Positions 48,157 to 59,138 of a DNA stretch of 64,000 nucleotides are shown in pieces. Source of the stretch: Carettochelys insculpta. Its lineage: Eukaryota > Chordata > Testudines > Carettochelyidae. The translations under genes were made by a program, and so were the position numbers. The notes beneath the pieces were generated by a model, which did not search any database, had not been told where the DNA came from, and saw nothing but the letters and a program-made list of their open reading frames with translations. The stretch lies in NCBI RefSeq assembly GCF_033958435.1, contig NC_134167.1:1384001-1448000 (forward strand), given 5' to 3'. The number at the start of each line of letters is the position of its first letter. Positions within the stretch are counted from its first letter, which is position 1.

Positions 48157-48951
48157 TTATGACCTTTTTAATTTTAAGTGCCAGCAATCTGGTTCCATTC
48201 TGAAAAGGCTTCCCCTTTCCCAAAAGTTTCCCCATTTCCTTAGAAATCTAGACTCCATCCTACACCATCTCATCCACACATGGAGACCTTGCAGTTGTGC
48301 CTGTCTAACCAGCCCTGTGCATGGAACTGGTAGCATTTCAGAGAACACTACTATAGAGATCCTGCACAAAGAATCAGCTTCCAGGAACCCTCTCCTTCCC
48401 TATGTCACTGGTACCAACACATACCAAGACCACCAGCTCCTCCTCAGCTCTGCACTACCCCTATTTAGATGTCTGGAGAGATGTGCAACTCTTGCACCAC
48501 ATGGGCAAGTTACCATGCAGTTCCCCCAAAGACAAACTCAGCTATGTTCCTAATGATAGAATCACCCATAACTAAAACCTGTCCAATAACTGGAGTTCCC
48601 TCCCCTGGAGGCATATCCTCAGGACAAGGAGACAGATGATCTAGTAGGAAGGTCCCATCTACAGGATCATTTCCCTCTGCTCCAGGAAGATGTTGCTTTT
48701 GAGAAAGATCCAAGTCTCCAAGAAAAAGACTGTCAGACTGGAGGTAGGATCATGGTGTCCCAAAAAGTCTCATTTATGGACCTGTATGTCAGTTCCACTA
48801 CCCTGGCCTTCAAAGCACATACATTGTCCAAGAGCCAGGAGCTCCGCACACCACATGCACAGAAGCCACCAACAAACAGCACATCATCATAGATGCTGCA
48901 TTGGGTTCGATGAATTGGATAGCCCCCCACCTTTTTGCTTGGCTTCTCCAT
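48157..48951 (-). pseudogene. CR1 ORF1, SGNH esterase-like, broken
   Basis: CR1 ORF1 proteins carry an SGNH-type esterase domain and bind RNA (known of the family). Here the minus-strand pieces are MEKPSKKVGGYPIHRTQCSI with a helical segment (48951-48733), QVLVMGDSIIRNIAEFVFGG carrying the GDS block (about 48575-48515) and VVFSEMLPVP...VWMRWCRMES RFLRK-type C-terminal part (48360-48160). They lie in order but in different frames. The ATG at 48949-48951 directly follows the monomer array upstream. Confidence 0.75.
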
Positions 48952-50159
48952 GCATCCTCTTTTTAAACCTGAGGCAGGTCTTTTGGATTAATTTTGGTTG
49001 TTACAAGCTTTAAGCAGCCCTACCCAACCTGAGTAGCACCACCCTCATTCAGACTTCTGGGCTCAACACTATCACTCAAACCAGCCAACCACACAGCCTT
49101 TCAAACAAACCAACCCTTACACCAAGAGTCACTTGATCCCTCCTTCAACTGGAGGCTGCTCCTGTTTGCCAGCTCATCTGGTCCCTTAGGGCATGCTTTA
49201 TCAAGCCCAGCCCTGACCAATTAGCCACCTTCTCATTAAGGGCTACTGGGCTCAGCACACCATCTAACCACACTACACACACTTCAAACTTAGCCCAAGG
49301 GTAACTTCATCCCTCCTCCTTCACCTGGAGAACTCCCTCACAAAAGCCCCATAGACAGCTCCTGTTCAGTAGCTCCTCTGGTCCCTAATGCACAGGCTTT
49401 ATGAAGAGCAGCCCTGCCTGACCAGCCCCACCCCCACCCCCCTCATTAAGGCCTGCTAGGCTCATCACACCCTCCTCCCAAGAAAGCAACCCACCAACTA
49501 CATCAACTCTTACAGGCACCACCAAACACAAACAGCACCAACCAAGACAAGTACACACACCAAACAAACTTACCCAAGGGTCACACGACTCTGCCTCCTT
49601 CACAGAACTCCCATAGGCTTCTTCTGTTCCCTCACTCCTCTGGTCAAGCAGGGGCAGGCTTTATAAACCCCACCCCCTCATTAAGGGCTGCTAGGCTCAG
49701 CACTCACTCAAAGACAGACCAAGCACACATCCTCTTCCAAACACACACAATTCCCAAGGGTCACTTGATTCTTCCTTCACCTGGAGGCAACTCCTGTTTG
49801 TAAGCTCCTCTGGTCCCTTGTGCCCAACTTTATAAAGCCCCACCTACCTGACTAGCCCTGCCCCCTTCTGAAAGGCTACTAGGCTAAGCACAGTCAAACA
49901 AAAACCACACCTACTACACCAAACCAATTCACACACTTTAGACAAACTTACCTCAAGGTCACTTGAGCCCTCCTCCTCCACACAACTCCAGTAGGCTGCT
50001 CCTGGTCCCTTGCAGCAGGCATTGTAAGGCCCAAGCCTTCCTTAGTAGCTCCACCCCTTTGAGGGCTGCTAGGCTGAGCACAAGGTCATCCAAAGGAAGA
50101 CCAGCCACACTACACCACCAACACACTTCAGAGAACAAGCTTACCAAGGGTCATTTCAT

Positions 50160-50180
50160 CCCTCCTCCTCCTCCTCCTCC
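50160..50180. repeat. (TCC)n run in the array
   Basis: Seven CTC/TCC triplets inside one monomer, an expansion of the CCTCCTCC motif of the unit. Confidence 0.8.
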
Positions 50181-50813
50181 ACCTGAAAAAATCCCTCACA
50201 CAACTCCCATGGCTGCTCCTGTTCCCTCGGGCAAGCTTTATAGAGGCCCCCCTCCCCTCCTTTAAACGGTTGCTAGGCTAACCACAAAGTCCTCCAAACA
50301 AAAACAGACCCAACACACACCACCACAAACACACTTCATACAAGACACTTACCCTACAGGTCACTTCATCCCACCTCCTTCTCCTGGAGTTTAGGCAGGG
50401 AGTCCTCCCATAGACTGCTCCTGTTCACTAGCTCCTCTGGTGAATTGGGGCAGACTTAATAAAGCCCCACCAACTCTGAGTAACCCCACCCCTTGTTAAG
50501 TCTTCTAGGCTCAGCACTCAGTCCTCCAAACAAACAAACTGACCAGCTACACAGCCTCTTTCAAACACACACAAGCAAACAAGCACACACTTCAGACAAC
50601 CAACTTACCTCAAGGGTCACTTCATCCCTCCTCCTTCACCTGGAGGCTGCTCCTGTCTGATAACTCCTCTGGTCCTTTCCAGGCCAGCTTTGTAAAGCCC
50701 TGCCTACCCGAGTAGCCCCATACCCTCCTCAAGGGCTGCCAGGCTCAGCCAATCATCCTCCAGACAAAGACAACTGACAACACAGCCTCTTTCAGGCAGC
50801 CAGCAAGAACAAG

Positions 50814-50840
50814 CACACACACACACACACACACACACAC
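50814..50840. repeat. (CA)n microsatellite in the array
   Basis: About 13 CA dinucleotides, within the longest inter-TATA interval (340 bp); probably an expansion of the CA-rich part of a monomer. Confidence 0.9.
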
Positions 50841-53140
50841 GGGGTAGGTTTGTCTCGTCTCACCCCCCCTTTCTTGAGGAAACTCCCATAGGCTGCTCTT
50901 TCCAAACACACACTTCAGACAAACTTACCAAAGGGACACTTCATCCCTCCTTCCCCTGGAGTTTAGTGAGGGAGCCCTCCCATACAGTGCTACTGTTTGC
51001 AAGCTGTTCTGGTCAGTTAGGGCCAGGCTTTATAAGACCCCACCCCTCATCAAGAGTTGCTAGGCTCAGCAAAACATCTTCCCAACAAAGACAGACCACA
51101 CAGGCTCTTTCAGGCAGCCAGCAAGACCACTACAACACCATCAACCAAACAAGCAGGTGCACCCACCCACCCATCCAGAAATATCAGGCAAACTTACCCA
51201 AGGGTCACTTCATCTCTTCACCTGGAGGCTGGTCCTGTTCACTAGCTCCTCTGGTCAATTATGGGGGTGGGGCTTTATAAAGCCCCACCCCCAACAGAGT
51301 AGCCCCACCCTCTCATTAAGGGCTTCTCGGCTCAGCACAGTCCTCCAAACAAACTGACCACACAGCCTTTCCAACACACAAGCGCACACCCACACAATCT
51401 TACCAAAGGCTCACTTCATCCCTCCATCACCTGGCATTAAGTGAGGGAGTCCTCCCATAGGCTGTTCCTGTTCACTAGCTACTCTGGTCACCTAAGAGCA
51501 GGCTTTATCAAGTCCCACCCCCGCCCCCTTAAGGGCTGGTAGGCTCAGCACATGGTCTTCTAAATAGACTGACCACAGCCTCCTTCAGGCAGCCAGCAAG
51601 CACACGCCAAACAGCACCAACCAACACAAGCACCCATACACCCCCGCCATGCAAATATATCCCAAGGCTCACTTCATCCCTCCTCCTTCACAGCAGACAT
51701 TTTAAAGCCCCGCCCTGCCTCACTAGCCCCATCCCCTTGGGAAGGGCTGCTAGGCTCAGTACACAGTCCCCTCCTAACCACCAGGCCAACCACACTGCCT
51801 CCTTCAAACAAACTTACCCAACAGTCAGCTTCATCCCTCCTTCTCCTGGAGTTGAGTGGGGGAGTCCTCCCATAGGCTGCTCCTCTTCACCAGCTCCTCA
51901 GGTCAAATGGGGGCAGGCTTTATAAAGCCCGGCACTGCCCACATATTAAGGCCTGCTAGGCTCAGCCCAAGTTTCTCCAAACAGACTGATCAAACAGCCT
52001 CTTTCAGGCACCCAGCAAGCACACACCACCACAAACCAACTTACCTCAAGGCTTTCTTCATCCCTCCTTCACCTGGAGGCTGCTCCTGTTCACTAGCTCT
52101 TCTGCTCAATTAGAGCCACACTTTACACAGCCCCTACCTGCCTGAGTAGCCCCACCCCCTCAGTAAGGGCTACTATCCTTAGCTCACAGTCCTCCAAACC
52201 ATCCAAGATCAACTCCTCAGCCTCTTTCAGGCAGCCAGCTAACACACTACAAACACCACAAACACACACTTCAGACATCAAACTTACTCCAAGGGTCACT
52301 CCATCCCTCCTCTTTCACCAGGAGTTTAGTGAGGGAGTCCTCCCATAAGCTGCTCCTGTTCACTAGCTGCTCTGGTCCATTAGGGCCATGCTTTATAAAG
52401 CCCCACCCCCACATTAAGGGCTACTAGGCTCAGCACATAGTCCTTCAAAGAAACAAAATTGACCAACCCCATGGTTTCTTTCAAACAAGCAAACCAAGAC
52501 AGACACACACTTCAGACATCCAACTTACCCCAAAGGTCACTTCATCCCTTCTCCTTCATCTGGAGGCTGCTCCTGTTCACCAGCTCCTCTGGTCACTTAG
52601 AGGCAGGCTTTATAAAGCCCCCCCCAGCTCCCTGCACAGGCCCACCCCCTCATTAAGGGCTTCTAGGCTCTGTACTCAGTCCTCCAAACAAAGCAACTAG
52701 TAGACCTACCACACAGCCTCTTTCAAGTCGCCAGCTAGCACACTACAATACAAACCAACACAAGTACACACACAATTCAAACAAACTTATCCCAAGGGTC
52801 ACTTCATCCCTCCTCCTTTGCCTGGAGGCTGCTTTTTTGTGCTAACACCTGTGGTCCCTTCGGGGCAGGCTTTAAGAAGCCCCACCAAACTGAGTTGCCC
52901 CACCCCCTCATTAAAGGCTGTTCAGCTCAGCACACAGTCCCCCAAACAAACTAACAGACCTACCACACAGCCTCTTTCAAACCAACACACTTCAGACAAC
53001 AAACTTACCCCAAGGGTCACTTCATCCCTCCTCCTTCATCTGGATGCTGCTCCTGTTCACTTTCTCCTCTGGTCAATCAGGGACAGGCTTTATAAAGCCC
53101 CGCCCTGCCTTTGCAGCCCCACCCCCTCATTAAGAACTGC

Positions 53141-54689
53141 ACATTTAGGGATGGGATCTTACCATTAAGATACTCAGCTAGGATTTAGCTGGATTGATTC
53201 GCCACTGGACTAATAAGGCCCACACCCAGTGTCTTGGCCAATTGCGATGTCCCATAAGAATGGGCACCCCACCGTCTGTTCCACTCTGCCAACTGGGCAA
53301 CAGGGTCAGGTGGGTAGAGGGAGACAATCATAGACATCTTACTCAAATCAGGACAGATAACAATGAAAGGATTTCAGTTATGTGCTTTCATTAGTACTTT
53401 GTGAATTACTTTATTATTTTCTAATTATTACAACTGAGCTAATAATAAATCTGTAAAATATAATTACAAAGCCACCTTCCAATTTATAGGCAGCAGATGG
53501 GATTTTCAAAAGTTCCTAAGTGATTTAGGATCATAAGTACCAATGCAAGCAATGGGACTGATGCTTCCAAATCACTTCAGGTTTATCAGGCTTAACCTCA
53601 GCCCAAATAAGGGTACAATGCTTATTATTTATAATAAAAAAGTTTCTGGCTAGGATTTTCAAAAAGCAACTAAGTCATGGGACTTCAAAATCCTACCCAA
53701 TATTAATGTTTGTTATATCAAACAAGCCATTTGGTCTCGTATGAACAACAGTTCAGCCAGTTACTGTAGCTCTGAGATATGCTCCCAGCAAAACCAGACA
53801 CTTGCTTAGGTGACCATAATTTAGGAGGGACAATGAGGACCTGAAGAGTCACGTGCCACCTACACAGTCCAAGCACCATAAACTCATCCCTTCTCATGAC
53901 AATCCTTAACAACGCCCCCACCCCCAACACAACACTTCAGAAACTGACCTTAATGCAGTGGTGACAGAGTGTGGTGATAGGCACACTCGCTAAGGCTTTC
54001 TATTTAGCTTCAAGTACTGAAGTGATATTACCCATCATCCCGAGTCTGACCTACAGGGAATAGAGAAAGTACCACAATGGTCTTGCCTATGCAGTCCTTG
54101 GCTATTCTGCTGAGGCTTCCAACACAAGTGCTGGCTGAGGTACAGTTGTGGCACTAACTTTTGTGATGCAACCATGTGTCCATCCAACTTTTGTGATGCA
54201 ACTCAGAGGCCATCATTCAGAAACTAGCCACTTCATCAGCATGCCTCGCAGTCATACCAGAAAGCTTCTCTACATTGCAACCACACCCAGGCTTCTCATG
54301 TATCAAATTCCCAATCAGCTTTTTTAAAAAGTAATGAAACTTAACACTTAAACATGTACTTGTCTTTCCCCCATGACAATGCATGAAACAGGCACAAACA
54401 AAGAGCTGGCTGCAAAGGGGTTCCATATCTCTAGCTTCAGAGAATAATTTCTGGGTGGGGTTTAAAAGGACTGCCTGGTTGGAACAGTTAAATGTAAATG
54501 TGTTGAAATGAGCAACAGGTCTTGAAGCACAGTGGTTTCAGTTGCTTTCTAGTATCTCAGAGCAAAATCACAGCAATACCTAGGGTGATTCTGGAGAGCT
54601 AGGTTTCATTCCCAGTTGATTAACTGTGGAGATAATAATGTTGTCTAACCTTTCTGCCTCTGCTCCCTTTTCCCCCATTATCTGTTTCA
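53141..54689. other. Unassigned noncoding DNA
   Basis: Unique-looking AT-rich DNA beyond the array. ACTTTTGTGATGCAACC is repeated at 54158 and 54186. No gene. Confidence 0.4.
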
Positions 54690-54846
54690 AATTGTAAGCA
54701 CTTTATAAAGGAGGAGAAAACCATTATCCCCTTTTACAAATGGGAAAACTAATCCACAAGGAGGTAAAGTGACTTGCCCAAGGTTATCTAGCAGAGCAGC
54801 AACAGAGCTGGGAACAGGATGCATATCTCCTGTTGCATGCACCAAG
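54690..54846 (-). repeat. MIR/CORE-SINE fragment
   Basis: ATTATCCCCTTTTACAAATG, GACTTGCCCAAGGTTATC and AGCAACAGAGCTGGGAACAG are the MIR core in order. It abuts the hAT end at 54848. Confidence 0.75.
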
Positions 54847-54847
54847 C

Positions 54848-55409
54848 CACTGGTTCCCAACCTTTCCAGACTACTGTACTCCTTTCAGGAATCCGACTTG
54901 TCTTGTGTATCCCAGGTTTCCCTTCACTTAAAAACTACTTGCTTACAAAGTAAGACATAAAGAGACAAGAATGTCACAACACACTATTATTGAAAAATTG
55001 CTTACATTTCTCTTACCTCATAATTATAAAATAAATCAATTAGAATATAAATATTATATATCAGAAAGGTAGCTGTGTTAGACTGTAGCTTCAAGAACAA
55101 CAATAAGTCTTGTGGCACCTTAGAGAATAACAGATATTTTGGAGCATAAGCTTTCATGGGCCAAGACCCCCTTCATCAGATGCATGAGTGGGAGGGTGGT
55201 TTCAGCGGGTCTGGGCCAACAAATCAATATTATACTTACATTTCAGTATATAGAGCTGTATAACCAAGTACTTTTCTGTTTTAGTGTGCACAGACTGCAC
55301 TTGTGCTTTTCATGCAGCCTTTTGCAAAACCAGGCAAAAATGCAGATAAGCTGAGGTACTCCCTAGAAAAGCTCTGCATATCCCCAAGGGTGCACATTGA
55401 AAACCACTG
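54848..55409. mobile_element. Non-autonomous hAT element, interrupted
   Basis: Left end CACTGGTTCCCAACCTTTCC, right end GGTGCACATTGAAAACCACTG, roughly complementary and like the element at 40381. The flanking 8-mers match at only 4 positions, so the duplication has decayed or the end is misplaced. A PLE tail at about 55060-55225 sits inside it. Confidence 0.65.
55060..55225 (-). mobile_element. PLE tail with hammerhead-like core
   Basis: GTGGCACCTTAGAGAATAAC and AGATATTTTGGAGCATAAGC on the plus strand. On the minus strand the interval 55179-55142 reads CTGATGA, a G-rich/C-rich stem segment, GAAA, then GCTTATGCTC. CTGATGA and GAAA are the hammerhead ribozyme core words and GC-TTAT-GC could be its minimal stem III, as reported for PLEs. 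An extra A after CTGATGA and no obvious stem I make self-cleavage doubtful. Confidence 0.6.
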
Positions 55410-56258
55410 TGCTATGCTGCACTTCCTTCCCAGGCATCATCCATCATGACCTAACTTTGAACCTTCGTCCATTTCTAACAGGAACAGGTTTGACTTTGCT
55501 AATGAGTCCTTGAGAAAGTGCAACACAGTTTTACCCTTATGACCTCCTAGTAGTTATTTTGTCCCACGGTGCTATTCAGTCTCAAACCACAAAACCATTT
55601 TTATCACTAGTTTACTTTTGCTAGTACATAGGAATGCATAATAGACAACTACATCAATAATCCTTATTTTCTTTCCATTCTCTGTAACACAACATAGCAC
55701 TCATTCAAAACGGAGATCAAATAGACCTTAATGGGGTTTGAATGATTAGATTCTCTAATTGTATTTACTGTGTAAATCAATAACATTTAATTTCTTTAAA
55801 AACGCTGGCAATGCCATTTTAAAATTGAAGAGACAAGCTAGCTAAATTATTGATCAGATTTTAAGACTCAAGGAATCAACTCATTTTTTTTCTTGTCAAA
55901 AGTAAATGAAAAAAAATCAACTAATTTATGACAGTTACCAAATATCTATTTTACATAACACAGCAGGGGTGTTTTGTTATTATCCAGATAATATAAGATG
56001 ATTGAACTCAATATTTCATGCTCCCAGCTAATATTTCACCACAACACAGTTTGAATATGAGCCCAATCCCCATTTGCTATAAACTGGCATCTGTTGAGTT
56101 CAAAGAAGTTTTCCCAGCTGAGGATTCACCTCTCAGATTTTGCTTCCTTTACAATGTATCCTAAAATAATGAAACCACTGTGTCTGCAATATAAGATAAC
56201 TGTGGTTATTTCTATGTCCCCTCTTACTGTAGGTTCAGATTTCAAAACCAGAAGGGAC
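55410..56258. other. Unassigned noncoding DNA
   Basis: AT-rich; nothing recognised. Confidence 0.4.
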
Positions 56259-57335
56259 TGTGACAGGGTATTCCATGCTCTGTATGAAAAAATACTTAAG
56301 AAAATGAGTATATGTTTCATGCAAAATACTTGATGTGAGATAATTTGCAAAGCTTGTAATCTATTGAATATGATTATCTTCTTTGTATGCAGATATCATT
56401 CCTGTATTTGAAATTAAAATATGAACTGTAATTTGGGCTACTAATGTAGTCGTGCTAAGTGAGGGCCACTAGTAGGACTCAAGGAACTTAAAGGTCCAGG
56501 CCAATGATCTATTAATAGACTTTGCTTCCCTGTCAGCCTGGGAGAAAGAGTTATGGGGGCTTCTACCAAGACATGTGGCCATGTCACCTGATGCTGGGAT
56601 CCATCTTAGATGCTGTATTTTTCCACAAGAGGAGAGAGCTAGTAAAGACTCAACACAGAGGATTCCTCCCCTTATGCAAAAACTATTTACAGGTGGGGAG
56701 TGAGGTAATTGAGGCCATCAGCACTCCCTGGCTACCCCACTGTAGATGACTGCTGGAAAACATCTCAAACTGCACTGGGGTAGGATGGACCCAGGCTGCA
56801 AAGCTTTCCACATTTTGTGAAAGAAGCTTATTACAACAACTCTGAGGGTGACGTGTGACATATAACTAGTCTTTTCAGCGTATTAAGCTTAGCTTGTGTT
56901 CTATCTGCTATCTCTAATGACCATGTAAATCCTATCTTTTGTGTTTAATAAAATCACTTTGGTTTATGAATAAACCCAGTGTAAATAATAGTTACCAGGG
57001 GAGGAGGGGAGCATCTGTGCATATCTCTTCTTGAGAAATAGGGTGAACAACATGAGCTTACCTTGTATAAAACTTTGCCCAGAGTATGACAGATTTATCT
57101 GGGGTTCAAGTCTGATTCAGGCCGTGCATTTGGGCTCTGAGGCTGATCTCAGCTTCTGTGTTATACTGCAGAGGGCTGAGACCCTAGCTCTGTGTCACTG
57201 CTGGAGGAGGCCGGAGGCCTTGTCTGAGGAGGACAGAGTTGAAGGGCACCCATGAAGGCAGCTATGTGGGCTCAGGGGTATTTTAGCACATCAAGGGACA
57301 GTTCCAATAGGGCCCCAATGACCAAACCCATCACA
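56259..57335 (+). mobile_element. Solo LTR, retrovirus- or gypsy-like
   Basis: A 1077-bp unit starting TGTGACAGGG and ending CCCATCACA (TG...CA), flanked by GGGAC (56254-56258) and GGGAT (57336-57340), a 5-bp duplication with one change. AATAAA at about 56948 is a suitable poly(A) signal. There is no internal gag/pol sequence and no second LTR in the window, so it is a solo LTR left by recombination. Gypsy versus endogenous retrovirus cannot be decided without internal sequence. Confidence 0.7.
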
Positions 57336-57596
57336 GGGATTGTTAGATCATTTATTCTGACCTCCTGTCTCATAATCCCTTAAATTTCACCCATTGGTCC
57401 ACATACTGAGCCCAGTACCTTCTGTTTGACTACAGCATATCTTCCAGAAAGGCACCCAATACTGACATGTAGATGGGAGATGGAGAATCCAACAAATCCC
57501 ATAGCAATTTCTCCCAACACATCATCACCCATACTGTTAAACATGTACACCTTGTGAGCTGAACATTTGGCTTCATCTTTCAGCTATTGGTTCTAA

Positions 57597-57873
57597 GACT
57601 ACATCTACACTACTGCAGAAGATCGACCTGCTCAGGGTCGATCTTCCAGGGCTTGATTTCACGCATGTGCGAAATGATGCTTTATGGGGTCCCCTGTGCT
57701 CCTTGAGAGAGGTGAGGAATAAAAAAGGTTGAAGGGAGAAATGCTCCCATCGACCTTCCCCTGAGTAGACAAACATGGAAGTTGACCACAGATCCGTTGA
57801 TTTTATCTGTGCAATTGGCATAGCTATAATTGTGTATCTGCAGTCAACTTCTATGTCTAGTGTAGACATAGTT
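57597..57873. mobile_element. Short MITE, Harbinger-like ends
   Basis: A 277-bp element with left end GACTACATCTACACTACTG and right end CTAGTGTAGACATAGTT and a perfect TAA duplication (57594-57596, 57874-57876). An internal GATCGACC/GGTCGATC hairpin lies at 57623-57645. Noncoding. Confidence 0.8.
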
Positions 57874-57949
57874 TAATTCTGCCTTGAACTACTAGTTTAC
57901 TAGCTGAGCAACTGACCATTTTAAACATATTTACTCTTCCAGAAGTCCT

Positions 57950-58090
57950 CTGAGGGGGGAATCACTATTATCTTCCTTTTACAGAGGAGAAAGATGGAGA
58001 GACTTAAGTGACTCTGCCCAACATTCTATACAACTTATATGGCACTTCAGGGAACCAAACATAGGTGTCTGGAATCCCGGATGAACACCT
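57950..58090 (-). repeat. MIR/CORE-SINE fragment
   Basis: ATTATCTTCCTTTTACAGAG, a diverged GACTTAAGTGACTCTGCCCA and AACCAAACATAGGTGTCTGG follow the MIR core. Confidence 0.55.
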
Positions 58091-58519
58091 CAGCCTTGGG
58101 ATTCTCTTCTCCTCTCCACTATAGAAATTCTCTCCTGTGGTGAATAGGAAGACCTGAGGCCTATGAAATCTTTAAGCCCTATTTTCAGGGCTTATGGTAG
58201 AGTTCAATAGTGCACAGGTGTAGCCAGACAAAGTCTCCCCCTTACAAGTCAGCTTGCTCGCTGCCCCCCACCCCACTGAGGAGCACACAGGGCAAGGAAA
58301 CGGCTGCTGACAGCACAGTCTTTGATGCCCTCATTGAGGCCCAGATGTGCAAGCTCATCATGACATTGAGAAACAGAAAGTACAGATAGAAGGCTAACAG
58401 GCCGAACTGTCAACAAGAGAGGGGGGGCGACCCTCAAGAAATCACCCCAGCTGGCATTGATGAATTTGATGACCACACAACCATCCCAGAAGGGGAAATC
58501 TCTGCCCCCGCAAAAAGAA

Positions 58520-59138
58520 TGTCCTGTACTCTCAAATTGCTTATCTCCTGTCTTACAAGTGCAAATTAAGTAAGAAATGCCCTTGTAACAAACTGGCGTC
58601 ACAAAAGACAGACCAGTGTGATCTGGCACCATAGATAAGAAAGAGAATATGTAACCTAAAAGGGGTATAAAAGATGGGCCCAGCAGAACTCTAACTCTGA
58701 GTGCATTCCACCAACTACCTGCTGGTCGGGTCAGGTGATTGCCTCCCGAGGTCCACAACTGGGGACGCCCAACCTCGTATTCGTCTTTCCGTGGAATTGA
58801 GTGACCGATCCGGCTTGGCTACGCTGGTATCGAGAGATGCAGAGAGGGTAAGATATACCCATTCTAGGTCTCCGTTTTTTTTGTGCACAGCTAAAGAATT
58901 AGAGCTCTGTAACTAGACGTCATTGTATCAAGATATCATTGTGTTAGATGTTAACAGATATCTTTGTATTGGATTGTAATGTAACCTGTTAACACCTGTA
59001 CTTTGCTAGCATATAAGAAGTAGACAACAGCCTTTTGTAACCACACGCTTACAACTGTAGCTTAATAAACTTGTAACTAGTTAAGCTCTGAGCCTGACCC
59101 TGTTATCCTTTTGTCACCGCAACACAGCCGGCACAACA
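58520..59138 (+). mobile_element. LTR, probable endogenous retroelement
   Basis: A 619-bp unit starting TGTCCTGTACTC and ending GGCACAACA. It has a TATA box GGGGTATAAAAG at about 58662 and AATAAA at about 59063, both placed as in a U3-R-U5 LTR. The purine run AAAAAGAA just upstream could be a polypurine tract, so 58218-58519 may be the 3' end of the internal region and this the 3' LTR. The flanking 5-mers AAGAA/AAAAA are uninformative. No retroviral protein domain is visible; a 169-codon minus-strand frame at 58758-58249 is antisense and is not called. Confidence 0.6.

Larger units (their letters stand above)
48985..53140 (-). repeat. Monomer array at CR1 5' end
   Basis: About 19 diverged tandem units averaging 227 bp, counted from TATA-like cores starting at about 49008, 49194, 49396, 49658, 49827, 50019, 50235, 50453, 50687, 51027, 51272, 51502, 51696, 51917, 52119, 52390, 52607, 52869 and 53087 (spacing 169-340). 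Read on the minus strand a typical unit has GGGGGTGGGGC, then CTTTATAAAGCC, then GAACAGGAGCAGCCTCC, GATGAAGTGACCCTTGG and GGTAAGTTTG, then a CA/GT-rich stretch and GCTGAGCCTAGCAGCCCTTA. GTAAGT is exact in 11 units and lies 77-106 nt past the TATA core. The array starts within about 35 bp of the CR1 ORF1 start and has the same orientation, so I read it as the element's 5' promoter region. That it belongs to CR1 is inferred from adjacency. Confidence 0.8.

Noticed and set aside
48985..53140. CRISPR-like or satellite array
   Set aside because: Units are long, diverged and of variable length with conserved promoter-like motifs, unlike CRISPR repeats and spacers; the setting is a vertebrate genome.
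58249..58758. 169-codon minus-strand open frame
   Set aside because: Runs antisense across the LTR and its upstream flank; no domain and composition unlike coding.
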